Below are positions 17,093 to 25,575 of a stretch of DNA of 64,000 nt, piece by piece. The position numbers and the translations under genes were made by a program. The notes below the pieces were generated by a model. It saw only the letters and a program-made list of their open reading frames with translations, was not told the origin of the DNA and searched no databases. Each line of letters starts with the position of its first letter. The first letter of the stretch is position 1. This DNA comes from JBFYTX01 sp963739515 (GTDB lineage Bacteria > Chloroflexota > Dehalococcoidia > Dehalococcoidales > RBG-16-60-22): contig CAVUAO010000003.1 in NCBI GenBank assembly GCA_963739515.1, positions 1,046,826 to 1,110,825 on the forward strand, written 5' to 3'.

Positions 17093-17482
17093 CTATTTCT
17101 TGGTGGCGCCGCGCTTCTGGCCGCGGCCGGCGACCGTCTTGCGTTGACCGCGCTTGGTGCGGGCATTGGTCCGCGTCCGCTGGCCCCGGGCCGGCAGGCC
17201 GTGGCGGTGCCTGAGCCCGCGGTAGCTCCCGATTTCAATCAGCCGCTTGATGTTAAAGTTAATTTCTTTCCTGAGCTCACCCTCGACCCGGTACTGCTTA
17301 TCGATAATTTCACGAAGTTTATTGACCTCTTCTTCCGTCAGGTCTTTTACCTTGGTATCCGGGGCGATGGCTGCCTTATCCAGAATCTTATAGCTCAGCG
17401 AGGGCCCGATGCCGTAAATATACTGCAATGAGACCCAGGCCTGCTTATTAACCGGTATATCTATTCCCGCGACACGTGGCAT
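17093..17482 (-). CDS. rpsM: 30S ribosomal protein S13
   Basis: Head protein contacting the P-site tRNA and forming bridges with L5; 129 aa. It starts MPRVAGIDIPVNKQAWV, contains the helix-two-turn-helix stretch YIYGIGPSLSYKILDKA, and ends in the basic tail after GLRHRHGLPARGQRTRTN. It lies between rpmJ and rpsK. Confidence 0.97.
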   Translation of the reverse strand: MPRVAGIDIPVNKQAWVSLQYIYGIGPSLSYKILDKAAIAPDTKVKDLTEEEVNKLREIIDKQYRVEGELRKEINFNIKRLIEIGSYRGLRHRHGLPARGQRTRTNARTKRGQRKTVAGRGQKRGATKK

Positions 17483-17494
17483 ATATCCTCCTTG

Positions 17495-17608
17495 TTAGCC
17501 CTGCCTCTGCTTGTGCTTGGGGTTGGTGCAGATAATACGTACGACGCCACGCCGCCGCACCACCCGGCACTTTTCACATCTGACTTTGACTGACGCTCTT
17601 ACTTTCAT
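17495..17608 (-). CDS. rpmJ: 50S ribosomal protein L36
   Basis: A 37-residue zinc-ribbon protein too short for most gene callers. It reads MKVRASVKVRCEKC at the start. The zinc ligands are Cys11, Cys14, Cys27 and His32, so this is the metal-binding (C+) form. It lies between infA and rpsM, the usual position. The ATG is at 17608 on the minus strand and the TAA at 17495. Confidence 0.95.
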   Translation of the reverse strand: MKVRASVKVRCEKCRVVRRRGVVRIICTNPKHKQRQG

Positions 17609-17625
17609 ATTTTCAACCTTTTATT

Positions 17626-17844
17626 TTACTTGAGCCGGTAGGTAATTCTACCACGTTTGAGGTCGTAAGGCGATAGCTCAATCAGTACCTTATCGCCGGG
17701 CAGGACCCTGATATAGTGCATCCTGATCTTGCCCGAGATATGAGCCAGCACCTCGTGCTTGTTAGGGAGCTCGACGCGGAACATGGCATTGGGCAGCGCC
17801 TCAATGACCGTTCCCTCGACCTCGATGGCCTCTTTTTTAGTCAT
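17626..17844 (-). CDS. infA: Translation initiation factor IF-1
   Basis: Single OB-fold protein that blocks the A site during initiation; 72 aa, exactly the family norm. EVEGTVIEALPNAMFRVEL and KIRMHYIRVLPGDKV are the signature strands. Its start overlaps the map stop by 8 nt, and rpmJ follows it. Confidence 0.97.
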   Translation of the reverse strand: MTKKEAIEVEGTVIEALPNAMFRVELPNKHEVLAHISGKIRMHYIRVLPGDKVLIELSPYDLKRGRITYRLK

Positions 17845-18685
17845 AACCTCTCCCGGTCAATACCTCCGGTTCTTTACTATCGATAGCAATCGTGTGTTCG
17901 AAGTGCGCCGCCAGGCTGCCATCGGCGGTGTGCACCGTCCAGTTATCCGCGGCGACGCGGGTACGCCAGCCGCCGTTGGTCAACATCGGTTCCAGGGCGA
18001 GCGTCATGCCTTTTTTCAGCAACGGGCCGGTCCCCGCTTTGAGTCCGTAGGGCGGCTCGGTGCAGTTTGGTATCTGAGGGTCCTCGTGCATCTGGCGGCC
18101 GATGCCGTGTCCGGTGTATTCGCGCACCACCGAGAAGCCCTGCGACAGGGCGTAGCTTTCCACGGCGGCGGAAATGTCGCCCAGTCTGGCGCCGGCGCGG
18201 GCGGCGGCAATGCCTTCGTTCAGGGCGGCGCGGGTAGCTTCCATGAGCTTTTGGGCCTCCCGAGAGATGGTGCCGCAGGGGACGGTTACCGCGGCGTCCC
18301 CGTGAAGGCCGTGATAGATAGCGCCGAAGTCAATCGAAACGATATCGCCTTCGCGCAGGACGCGTTCGCCGGGAATCCCGTGGACGATTTCATCGTTGAT
18401 GGAGACGCAAACGGTGGCCGGATAGCCGTGGTAGCCTTTAAACGAGGACTCCGCCCCCAGACTTTGCAACTCCCTGACGGCGATGACATCCAGTTCACCG
18501 GTCTTTAAGCCCGGCGTAACGCGGTCGGCCAGCTTTTGCAAAATCGCGGCGACGATGGCTCCGGCCTGTTTCATCGCGGCAATTTCTGCGGCGGATTTGA
18601 TGTAAATGCCATCGTAATGATTAGACGGCTCATCAGCCTTACCGCGGCCGGACTCAATTTTATTTTCCGCAAATATTTTTATCAT
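17837..18685 (-). CDS. map: Methionine aminopeptidase, type I
   Basis: Removes the initiator methionine from new proteins. The five metal ligands of the pita-bread fold are visible: two Asp in SIDFGAIYHGLHGDAAV, His in GHGIGRQMHEDP, Glu in LALEPML and Glu in HFEHTIAID. At 282 aa it is about 30 residues longer than usual. The extra N-terminus before YIKSAAEIAAMKQAG has no recognised domain and may reflect a downstream real start, though no better-supported start is obvious. It lies between adk and infA. Confidence 0.95.
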   Translation of the reverse strand: MIKIFAENKIESGRGKADEPSNHYDGIYIKSAAEIAAMKQAGAIVAAILQKLADRVTPGLKTGELDVIAVRELQSLGAESSFKGYHGYPATVCVSINDEIVHGIPGERVLREGDIVSIDFGAIYHGLHGDAAVTVPCGTISREAQKLMEATRAALNEGIAAARAGARLGDISAAVESYALSQGFSVVREYTGHGIGRQMHEDPQIPNCTEPPYGLKAGTGPLLKKGMTLALEPMLTNGGWRTRVAADNWTVHTADGSLAAHFEHTIAIDSKEPEVLTGRGYD

Positions 18686-18696
18686 GTTACCTTATT

Positions 18697-19338
18697 TCAA
18701 CTCAGGGCGGCGACGATCCGGCGGTTAACGCCATCGGCGCTGCCCTCGCCGGTAATCTCTAAAAGATTACCCGTTTTTTTATAATAATCAATCAGCGGAG
18801 CTGTCTCCGCGAAATAAACCTCCAGCCGTTTTTTTATCGTTGCCGCATTATCGTCGGCGCGCTGGTAGAGCTCGCCGCCGCAGCGGTCGCATTTCCCTTT
18901 TTTCCCGGGCGGGCTGTCCGTTTGGTGATAGGGCGCCTGGCAATTGCGGCAAATCCAGCGCCCGCTCAATCTCCGGAGCAGCTCCCCTTCCGGGACCTTA
19001 ATGTATATTACCTTATCGATAGCTTTCCCTTGTTCGGCCAGGGCTTTATCCAGCGCCCTCGCCTGCTTTAAATTCCTGGGGAAGCCATCGAGTATCGCGC
19101 CCTTGGCGGTATCCGGGGCCGCCAGCCTCTCCAGCACCATCTGTATCGTTATCTCATCGGGGACCAGCCGGCCTTTTTCCATGTAGGCCTTAGCTTTATC
19201 TCCTAATGCCGTCCCTTTTTCCAGTGCCTGGCGGAAAAGGTCGCCGGAGGCCACCTGTACCAGCTTCAGCTTCCCGGCCAGTATCGCGGCCTGAGTGCCC
19301 TTCCCCGCCCCCGGAGCCCCCAATAAAATAATATACAC
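18697..19338 (-). CDS. adk: Adenylate kinase (zinc-bearing LID)
   Basis: Balances ATP + AMP and 2 ADP; 213 aa, long form. The P-loop is GAPGAGKGTQA (residues 7-17), AMP site GFPRN is near residue 85, and the LID domain carries four cysteines in CRNC and CDRC, the structural zinc site of many Gram-positive and Chloroflexota enzymes. It follows secY by 8 nt, the normal spc-operon order. Confidence 0.96.
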   Translation of the reverse strand: MYIILLGAPGAGKGTQAAILAGKLKLVQVASGDLFRQALEKGTALGDKAKAYMEKGRLVPDEITIQMVLERLAAPDTAKGAILDGFPRNLKQARALDKALAEQGKAIDKVIYIKVPEGELLRRLSGRWICRNCQAPYHQTDSPPGKKGKCDRCGGELYQRADDNAATIKKRLEVYFAETAPLIDYYKKTGNLLEITGEGSADGVNRRIVAALS

Positions 19339-19346
19339 TCTTAACT

Positions 19347-20651
19347 CTATTTAATAAAGCCTTCGTAGCGGCGCATGACCAGCTGCGCCTCGAGTTGTTT
19401 CATGGTATCGAGGACGACACCGACGACAATCAACATGCCCAGACTGGACAGCTGTATCTGCTGGACGTTGGTCACCGTGCGTGCCAGGTAGGGCATCACC
19501 GCTACGATGGCGAGGAACAGCGCCCCGGCCCAGGTTATCCGGTTGATAACGGCGCTGAGATAGCTGGCGGTGTTCTTGCCGGGCCGTATACCGGGAACAA
19601 AGCCGCCCTGTTTTTGTAATGTGCCGGGCAGGTCCTGCTGCTGGTAGGTGACCATGGTATAAAAGAAGGTAAAGCCCACGGACAGCAGGAAATATAAAAT
19701 CCAGTAAAACCCGCCGGGAGAGGTATTGGGGTTGAACCACTTGACAATGCTATCCGCGAAGCCGGGAGAGCCTGTTTTAACGAAATAGCTGGCGACGATG
19801 CCCGGGAAAATTACCACCGACATGGCGAAGATGAGCGGTATCATGCCGGCGCTATTGACCCTCATGGGGATATGCGTGGACCCCGACTGCCGGTACATGC
19901 GGCCGCCGCGGAAGACGCTGCGGGCGTACTGCACTGGTATGCGGCGGTGCGCCTCGGTAAAAAGCACGATTAAAACAATCGTTGCAATCATAATAAGGGC
20001 GTAAACGACCAGCCCCACGAGATTACTCTTAGCAAGGAACCCTTGCTGAATCAGCTGGGGATAGCCGGCCACGATGCCGCCGAAGATGATAATGGAGATT
20101 CCGTTGCCGATGCCGTACTCGGTAATCAGCTCGCCCATCCAGACCAGGAAGACGGTGCCGGCAACCAATGAAACAACGATAGCCACGGTGGGCAGGACAG
20201 CGGTACTGCTGACGACGCCGGCATTCCGGAGTATTACCAGCTGCCCATAGCCGGAAAGTCCGGCCAGAGGCACCGTCAGCCAGTGGGTAATCAGGTTGAT
20301 TTTGTTCCGGCCGCCTTCGCCTTCCTGCGAGAGCCTTTGCAGGGCCGGGATGATGGGCACCATCAGAGTGATAATAATTGACGCCGTGATGTAAGGGTAA
20401 ACGCCCATCGAAGCCACGCTGAACTGCCTCATGGCGCCGCCGCTGAACAGGTCGAGCATGCCGAGCAGGGCGTTGCTCTGGAAGAGATCACGCAGCGCGG
20501 TGAGGTCCACGCCGGGCAGGGGCACGTGGGCGATGAAGCGGAAAGCTACCAGAATGCCAAAGGTAATGAGGATACGCTTCCGCAGGTCGGGCAGGCTGAA
20601 AGCGTCCATCATGGCCTGGACGAGTCTGGGTCTACTCGTTCTTTGCCGCAC
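19347..20651 (-). CDS. secY: Preprotein translocase subunit SecY
   Basis: Channel subunit of the Sec translocon, 434 aa with ten predicted membrane helices. The start region RKRILITFGILVAFRFIAHVPLPGVD and the GIGNGISIIIFGGI segment (the SecY signature) are present, as is IRPGKNTASYLS near residue 355. Its 5' end overlaps rplO by 20 nt in another frame, so translation is probably coupled. secE and secG are not in this window. Confidence 0.96.
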   Translation of the reverse strand: MRQRTSRPRLVQAMMDAFSLPDLRKRILITFGILVAFRFIAHVPLPGVDLTALRDLFQSNALLGMLDLFSGGAMRQFSVASMGVYPYITASIIITLMVPIIPALQRLSQEGEGGRNKINLITHWLTVPLAGLSGYGQLVILRNAGVVSSTAVLPTVAIVVSLVAGTVFLVWMGELITEYGIGNGISIIIFGGIVAGYPQLIQQGFLAKSNLVGLVVYALIMIATIVLIVLFTEAHRRIPVQYARSVFRGGRMYRQSGSTHIPMRVNSAGMIPLIFAMSVVIFPGIVASYFVKTGSPGFADSIVKWFNPNTSPGGFYWILYFLLSVGFTFFYTMVTYQQQDLPGTLQKQGGFVPGIRPGKNTASYLSAVINRITWAGALFLAIVAVMPYLARTVTNVQQIQLSSLGMLIVVGVVLDTMKQLEAQLVMRRYEGFIK

Positions 20652-21102
20652 GCTCTACCTCCTCGACGGTGCCGCCGGCGGCTTCTATCTTGGCGCGGGC
20701 AGAAGCCGAAAATTTTGACGCCCTGACCTTCAGAGGGCGGTCGATTTCGCCATCACCCAGCACTTTGACCGGGTTTTTCAAAGATTTAATGATGCCGGCG
20801 GCCAGCATGGTCTCCGGCGTGACTTCGCTGCCGGAATCGAAATTATTGAGCGCGCCGGTATTAACGGGACTGTACTCCGTGCGGAAGATATTGGTAAAGC
20901 CGCGCTTCCGGGGGAGACGCTTGATTAAGGGCAGCTGGCCGCCCTCAAAGCCGGGCCGCGTTTTGTTGTTGCCCGCCCGCGCCTTCTGTCCTTTACAGCC
21001 GCGCCCGGAAAAAGTGCCGTGCCCGCTGCCGTTGCCGCGGCCGACCCGCTTGCGGGCGTGCCGGGAGCCCGGCGCCGGGGCGATACTATTTTGTCTGACC
21101 AA
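20632..21102 (-). CDS. rplO: 50S ribosomal protein L15
   Basis: 156 aa. Glycine- and arginine-rich N-terminus RKRVGRGNGSGHGTFSGRG, with KTRPGFEGGQLPLIKRLPRKRGF, both typical. The C-terminal half contains VKVLGDGEIDRPLKVRASKFSASA. It overlaps the secY start and follows rpmD. Confidence 0.97.
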   Translation of the reverse strand: MVRQNSIAPAPGSRHARKRVGRGNGSGHGTFSGRGCKGQKARAGNNKTRPGFEGGQLPLIKRLPRKRGFTNIFRTEYSPVNTGALNNFDSGSEVTPETMLAAGIIKSLKNPVKVLGDGEIDRPLKVRASKFSASARAKIEAAGGTVEEVERAAKNE

Positions 21103-21280
21103 TCTCTTCCTCCACTTTGACCAGGTGCCTGACCCGGTTAATCATGCCCCTGAGCGAGTTCGAATCTTCATGGACAACGCTCTGGTGGAGACGGTGAAAG
21201 CCGAGCGACCGGAGGGTCGCTCTCTGCCGCTCTTCGTAGCCGATGCCGCTTTTAATCCAGGTAATACGCAGTTTACTCAC
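21086..21280 (-). CDS. rpmD: 50S ribosomal protein L30
   Basis: A 64-residue protein. The right start is GTG 21280 (VSKLRITWIKSGIGYEERQ), which overlaps the rpsE stop within CGTGAGTAA; a longer frame upstream from 21307 is not needed. LGFHRLHQSVVHEDSNSLRGMIN matches the family core. It lies between rpsE and rplO. Confidence 0.93.
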   Translation of the reverse strand: MSKLRITWIKSGIGYEERQRATLRSLGFHRLHQSVVHEDSNSLRGMINRVRHLVKVEEEIGQTK

Positions 21281-21797
21281 GGGCAGCCACCTCTCCCGTG
21301 GTGACAATCGACCGGCGCTTGGCGATGACCTCCCTGGGTATTTTCAGCTGGCTCAGCGCCTTGATGGTCGCCTTGGCGACGTTAATGGCATTCGAGGTGC
21401 CGAGCGATTTCGTCAGTATGTCCTTGACACCGCAGGCTTCCAGCACCGCGCGGATGCTGCCGCCGGCGATGAGGCCCGTCCCGGGCATGGCCGGTTTCAG
21501 CAGGACCGTAGCGGCCCCGAAGCTTACCGTAATCTGGTGCGGGATAGTAGTGCCGGCCAGGGGCACGGCGATTAAATATTTTCGAGCCTGAGCGCCGCCT
21601 TTGCTTATCGCCGTGGGGACCTCGTTAGCTTTACCGGTGCCCACGCCGACATGCCCCGCGCCATCGCCGGTAACCACCAGGGCGCTGAAGCGGAGACGCT
21701 TGCCGCCCTTCATCACCTTGGCGACGCGGTTGACGGTAATTAATTTTTCATTCAGGTTTAAATCCGCCGGGTCAATCCTGCTTAATGGTTGCTTCAT
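21273..21797 (-). CDS. rpsE: 30S ribosomal protein S5
   Basis: Decoding-fidelity protein, 174 aa. The double-stranded-RNA-binding-like N domain has VAKVMKGGKRLRFSALVV and GDGAGHVGVGTGKANEV. The C domain has LLKPAMPGTGLIAGGSIRAV and GTSNAINVAKAT. Spacing to rplR upstream is 18 nt. Confidence 0.97.
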   Translation of the reverse strand: MKQPLSRIDPADLNLNEKLITVNRVAKVMKGGKRLRFSALVVTGDGAGHVGVGTGKANEVPTAISKGGAQARKYLIAVPLAGTTIPHQITVSFGAATVLLKPAMPGTGLIAGGSIRAVLEACGVKDILTKSLGTSNAINVAKATIKALSQLKIPREVIAKRRSIVTTGEVAARE

Positions 21798-21815
21798 CAG
21801 TCCCCGTGTCCTCTC

Positions 21816-22181
21816 CTAGAACTTGAGTCCGCCCTTCCGTGCGGCTTCCGCCAGAGCCTTGACGCGGCCGTGATATCGCGAGCCGCCGCGGTCGAAAGCG
21901 ACCTGGCTGATGCCTTTATCAATCGCGCGCTTGGCCAGCAACGTGCCGACCATTTCCGCGCGGCCGCTCTTGTTTTTCCCTTTGGAGTCGCCGGATATTT
22001 CCGTGTCAAGCGTCGAGGCGGTGACCAGGGTGTGTCCCTTCGAATCGTCAATCACCTGGGCGTAAATATGGTTCAGGCTGCGGAAAACCGCCAACCGCGG
22101 TCTATCCGACGTGCCGCTGACCTTCTGCCTCACCCGGCGATGTCTTCTGGCGCGCGCTTCTACGGCGGTGGACTTGCTCAT
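21816..22181 (-). CDS. rplR: 50S ribosomal protein L18
   Basis: 5S rRNA-binding protein, 121 aa. RRHRRVRQKVSGTSDRPRL and FRSLNHIYAQVIDDSKG in the first half, and VAFDRGGSRYHGRVKALAEAAR at the end, are diagnostic. The start overlaps the rplF stop by 4 nt. Confidence 0.97.
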   Translation of the reverse strand: MSKSTAVEARARRHRRVRQKVSGTSDRPRLAVFRSLNHIYAQVIDDSKGHTLVTASTLDTEISGDSKGKNKSGRAEMVGTLLAKRAIDKGISQVAFDRGGSRYHGRVKALAEAARKGGLKF

Positions 22182-22735
22182 GCTGCCTTCCTGCCGACAA
22201 CTTTACCGGCTTTGCCCGGCTTGAGACGGACAACCTCGCCGGAATATCTAATACCCTTGCCTTTATAGTGGTCGGGCGGGCGTATCGCCCGGATATTGGC
22301 CGCCATTTCCCCCACGACCTCTTTATTAATGCCGCTGACCCTTATCTTGTTGGTGCCCTCGACGCCCAGAGTGATACCGGGCAGCGGCCTGACTTCCACG
22401 GTGTGGGAAAGCCCCACGCGCAGGTTCACTTTATCACCGGCTTTTTCAGCCCGGTAACCTACCCCGACAATCTCCAACGACTTTTCAAAGCCTTTGGATA
22501 CCCCCTCCACCATGTTCGCCACGATGGTACGCGTCAAACCGTGATAGGCGCGATACTTCTGGCTATCGCCGGGCCGGGACACCACGAGCTTGCCCTCCTC
22601 CATTTTGACGAGCATTTCCGCGGGCAGGGAGCGACTCAGCTCGCCCTTGGGCCCCTTGACGCTGATATTCTCGCCCTTAATGTTTACCGTCACTCCGGAC
22701 GGCACCGCAATAGGCATTTTACCGATTCTGGACAT
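22178..22735 (-). CDS. rplF: 50S ribosomal protein L6
   Basis: 185 aa with two repeated alpha/beta domains near the sarcin-ricin loop. It starts MSRIGKMPIAVPSGV. KGPKGELSRSL, then TRTIVANMVEGVSKGFEK, and PDHYKGKGIRYSGEVVRLK near the end match the family. It lies between rpsH and rplR. Confidence 0.97.
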   Translation of the reverse strand: MSRIGKMPIAVPSGVTVNIKGENISVKGPKGELSRSLPAEMLVKMEEGKLVVSRPGDSQKYRAYHGLTRTIVANMVEGVSKGFEKSLEIVGVGYRAEKAGDKVNLRVGLSHTVEVRPLPGITLGVEGTNKIRVSGINKEVVGEMAANIRAIRPPDHYKGKGIRYSGEVVRLKPGKAGKVVGRKAA

Positions 22736-22750
22736 TTTTTCTAATCCTAC

Positions 22751-23158
22751 CTACCAAATATAGCATAATATTTCGCCGCCGGAGCCCTGCTTCCAGGCCT
22801 GCTGGCCGGTCCGGAGCCCCTTGGACGTGGAAAGTATCGAGATGCCCAGCCCGCCGTAAACGCGGGAGATTTCTTTTTTCTGGGCATAGATTCTCAGACC
22901 CGGTTTGCTGACGCGCTTGAGCCCGGAGATAGCCGGCTTATTGTCTTCCATATACCGGAGCTTAATACTAATCGTCCGGTGCGGCTTGCCTTTCACTATT
23001 TCAAAGTCGAGAATAAAGCCTTCATCCTTGAGAATCCTGGCGATGGCGAGCTTTAGCCGCGAGGCAGGGATAAGGACGCTGTCATGCCTGACCATGATGG
23101 CATTGCGTATCCGGGTCAACATATCGGCAATGGGGTCGGTAACTATTATTCCTGGCAT
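22751..23158 (-). CDS. rpsH: 30S ribosomal protein S8
   Basis: Central-domain 16S rRNA binder, 135 aa. The start DPIADMLTRIRNAIMVRH and the C-terminal GLGISILSTSKGLRTGQQAW with GEILCYIW ending are family hallmarks. It follows rpsN by 14 nt. Confidence 0.97.
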   Translation of the reverse strand: MPGIIVTDPIADMLTRIRNAIMVRHDSVLIPASRLKLAIARILKDEGFILDFEIVKGKPHRTISIKLRYMEDNKPAISGLKRVSKPGLRIYAQKKEISRVYGGLGISILSTSKGLRTGQQAWKQGSGGEILCYIW

Positions 23159-23172
23159 ATTTCCTCTTCAAC

Positions 23173-23358
23173 CTACCAGCTTGATTTTCTTACGCCCGGG
23201 AGCTGGGCATCCAGGGCGAGGTGCCGGAAACATATCCGGCAGATGCCGAACTTGCGGATATAGGCGCGGGGCCGCCCGCATATTTTACAGCGGTTATGTT
23301 TCCGCGTCGGGTATTTGGGCGTACGCTGTGATTTTAATATCATCGACTTTTTAGCCAT
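23173..23358 (-). CDS. rpsN: 30S ribosomal protein S14 type Z
   Basis: 61 aa zinc-ribbon form of S14: CKIC near residue 22 and CRIC near residue 37 give the four metal ligands, and the ending RHLALDAQLPGVRKSSW is typical. Zinc-type S14 is usual in Gram-positive bacteria, Chloroflexota and thermophiles. It lies between rplE and rpsH, with only 2 nt separating it from rplE. Confidence 0.97.
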   Translation of the reverse strand: MAKKSMILKSQRTPKYPTRKHNRCKICGRPRAYIRKFGICRICFRHLALDAQLPGVRKSSW

Positions 23359-23360
23359 AG

Positions 23361-23912
23361 CTAACTCTCTCCATCCTTGGCGAAGGGCATGCCCAACAGT
23401 TCGAGCAGGCGCTTGCCTTCCTCGTCGTTCCTGGCCGTGGTGACAATCGATATTTCCAGGCCGCGTACCTTATCGATTTTATCATATTCGATTTCCGGGA
23501 ACAGTATCTGCTCTTTGAATCCCAGGCAATAATTGCCGCGGCCGTCGAAGGAGTCCGCGGAGACCCCCTGGAACTCATGCATGCGGGGCAGCACCGCATT
23601 GACCAGCTTATCGTAGAAATCGTACATGCGGTCGCCGCGCAGGGTCACCATGAGGCCGATGGGCATCCCCGTCCTCAGCCGGAAGGCGGCGATGGACTTT
23701 TTCGAGCGGGTGATGACCACATGCTGGCCGGCGATGGTCTGCAGGTCCGCCTGGGCCGTTTCCAGTGCCTTGGCGTTGGCAATAGCTTCGCCCAGGCCGA
23801 TGTTGAGCACAATTTTTTCCAGGCGCGGCACCTGCATGACATTCTTGTACCCGGCGAGCTCCATCAGGCGGGGCACGACCTCTTTACGATATTTTTCCTT
23901 GAGTCTGGCCAT
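23361..23912 (-). CDS. rplE: 50S ribosomal protein L5
   Basis: 5S rRNA-binding protein at the central protuberance; 183 aa. RLKEKYRKEVVPRLMEL, then VPRLEKIVLNIGLGEA and FRLRTGMPIGLMVTLRG, are diagnostic. The stop of rplX abuts its start directly. Confidence 0.97.
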   Translation of the reverse strand: MARLKEKYRKEVVPRLMELAGYKNVMQVPRLEKIVLNIGLGEAIANAKALETAQADLQTIAGQHVVITRSKKSIAAFRLRTGMPIGLMVTLRGDRMYDFYDKLVNAVLPRMHEFQGVSADSFDGRGNYCLGFKEQILFPEIEYDKIDKVRGLEISIVTTARNDEEGKRLLELLGMPFAKDGES

Positions 23913-24224
23913 CTATTCCACCACCTCACGGCAGGCGCGGCAGAACCTTACCAGCCGGCCGTCTTCGAGCTTTTTATAACCGATGCGGGCCGGTTTATTG
24001 CACTTGGAGCAGACCAGCATCACATCAGAGACATCAAGCTTCGCTTCGAGGTCGATAATGCCGGCCTGACGGGCGGCGCCCTTGGCTTTAGAGTGCTTTT
24101 TAATAAAATTAATGCCTTCCACGATTATCTTTTGTTCCCGCGGATAAGCAAAGCGCACCTTGCCCTTTTTCCCCCGGTCTTTGCCGGCAATGACCAGCAC
24201 CATATCGTCCTTGTGTATTTTCAT
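23913..24224 (-). CDS. rplX: 50S ribosomal protein L24
   Basis: Assembly-initiating protein with an N-terminal KOW domain (VLVIAGKDRGKKGKV); 103 aa. The C-terminal half has CSKC and CRAC, a zinc-ribbon pair present in some L24 proteins. It lies between rplN and rplE. Confidence 0.96.
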   Translation of the reverse strand: MKIHKDDMVLVIAGKDRGKKGKVRFAYPREQKIIVEGINFIKKHSKAKGAARQAGIIDLEAKLDVSDVMLVCSKCNKPARIGYKKLEDGRLVRFCRACREVVE

Positions 24225-24237
24225 AATGTTTCTGCCT

Positions 24238-24606
24238 TTATAAAACCTCCGGCGCCAGCGAAATTATTTTGGTATACTGCTTGTCCCGCAGCTCCCTGGC
24301 CACCGGCCCGAAAATGCGCGTCCCCTTGGGATTGTTCTTATCCGAAAGGATGATGGCCGCATTTTCGTCGAATCTAATATATGAGCCGTCCGGGCGGCGG
24401 TAGGGGTGCGCCGTGCGGATGATGACCGCCCGCACCACATCGCCCTTTTTGGTGGCGGCGTTGGGTATCGCCTTCTTCACCGAGGCGACGATGGTATCAC
24501 CGATATAGGCGTATTTCCGGTGCGAACCGCCGAGCACGGTGATGCACATAATTTCCCGGGCGCCGGAATTATCCGCTACCCTGAGTCTGCTCTGCATTTG
24601 TATCAT
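24238..24606 (-). CDS. rplN: 50S ribosomal protein L14
   Basis: 122 aa protein at the subunit interface. It begins MIQMQSRLRVADNSGA and contains DTIVASVKKAIPNAATKKGD and GTRIFGPVARELRD, all near universal. It follows rpsQ by 17 nt. Confidence 0.97.
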   Translation of the reverse strand: MIQMQSRLRVADNSGAREIMCITVLGGSHRKYAYIGDTIVASVKKAIPNAATKKGDVVRAVIIRTAHPYRRPDGSYIRFDENAAIILSDKNNPKGTRIFGPVARELRDKQYTKIISLAPEVL

Positions 24607-24623
24607 ATTATTTCACCAGCAAC

Positions 24624-24908
24624 CTAGTTCGTGATTTCCCCGGGTTTAATTTCCGCCACCTCGCCCTTGACGAGGGTTTCCACCACGCGCCACCGCTTGA
24701 GTCGGGAGAGGGGGCGGGTCTCCTCAATCCTGACCTTATCGCCCACCTTGCACTGCTTCTTTTCATCGTGGGCATAATATTTCACGGTCCGGCGAATAGT
24801 CTTCTTATAAATCGGGTGTTTCTTGGGCGTGTCCACGGCCACGATGACCGTTTTATCCATTTTATCGCCGATGACTTCGCCGAGCCTGGTCTTGCGCTTT
24901 ACTTCCAT
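24624..24908 (-). CDS. rpsQ: 30S ribosomal protein S17
   Basis: OB-fold 16S rRNA binder; 94 aa. RLGEVIGDKMDKTVIVAVD, HPIYKKTIRRTVKYYAHDE and KVRIEETRPLSRLKRWRVV are the usual blocks. It lies between rpmC and rplN. Confidence 0.97.
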   Translation of the reverse strand: MEVKRKTRLGEVIGDKMDKTVIVAVDTPKKHPIYKKTIRRTVKYYAHDEKKQCKVGDKVRIEETRPLSRLKRWRVVETLVKGEVAEIKPGEITN

Positions 24909-24918
24909 TTCTCCCGAC

Positions 24919-25119
24919 CTACCTTATCCCCAGTTCTTTTTCCCTGAGCAGGGTGTTTAACCGAGCGATGTTTTTCTTGACCCTCCGCACCTCGCGGTGG
25001 TTCACCAGCTGTTTGGTGGTAAGGCGAAAGCGCAGGTTGAAAAGCTCCTGCTGCGATTCTTCCAGCTGTTTTTTCATATCTACGGTGTCGAGGGCTCTAA
25101 TCTCTTTCGTTTTCGCCAT
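24919..25119 (-). CDS. rpmC: 50S ribosomal protein L29
   Basis: 66 aa, two-helix protein near the exit tunnel and a docking site for the signal recognition particle. QQELFNLRFRLTTKQLVN and VKKNIARLNTLLREKE are typical. It lies between rplP and rpsQ. Confidence 0.96.
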   Translation of the reverse strand: MAKTKEIRALDTVDMKKQLEESQQELFNLRFRLTTKQLVNHREVRRVKKNIARLNTLLREKELGIR

Positions 25120-25128
25120 AATGACTCC

Positions 25129-25566
25129 CTATCTAGCCGTCTCGCCCAGCGCGCTGATGGACTCCTTTAAGACGAAGCGGGTCTTCAGCGGCAGTTTATG
25201 GGCGGCCAGACGCATCGCTTCCCTGGCCACACTATCACCGACCCCCGCCATCTCGAACATCATGCGTCCGGTCTTGACCACGGCTACCCAGTGGTCCGCG
25301 AGGCCTTTACCGCTGCCCATGCGGGTCTCCGCCGGTTTCTTGGTGACCGGCTTGTCCGGGAAGATGCGTATCCAGACCTTGCCGCCGCGGCGGACGTGAC
25401 GGGTAATAGCGCGGCGGGCCGCCTCGATCTGGGCGGCGGTTACCCAGGCTGATTCCAGCGCCTGTAGACCGAAATCGCCAAAATCCAGCGTATTGCCGGC
25501 CCTGGCTTTACCGCGCCGGCTTCCCCGCTGGGACTTGCGATATTTAACGCGTTTAGGCTGCTCCAT
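25129..25566 (-). CDS. rplP: 50S ribosomal protein L16
   Basis: 145 aa, close to the A-site tRNA. The start has KRVKYRKSQRGSRRGKA and GDFGLQALESAWVTAAQIE; KVWIRIFPDKPVTKKPAETRMG-type sequence follows, with FEMAGVG near the end. It follows rpsC by 9 nt. Confidence 0.97.
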   Translation of the reverse strand: MEQPKRVKYRKSQRGSRRGKARAGNTLDFGDFGLQALESAWVTAAQIEAARRAITRHVRRGGKVWIRIFPDKPVTKKPAETRMGSGKGLADHWVAVVKTGRMMFEMAGVGDSVAREAMRLAAHKLPLKTRFVLKESISALGETAR

Positions 25567-25575
25567 ACTTGCCTC

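Noticed and set aside
17759..18508. A 249 aa plus-strand frame opposite map
   Set aside because: Antisense shadow; map has all five metal ligands in the other direction.
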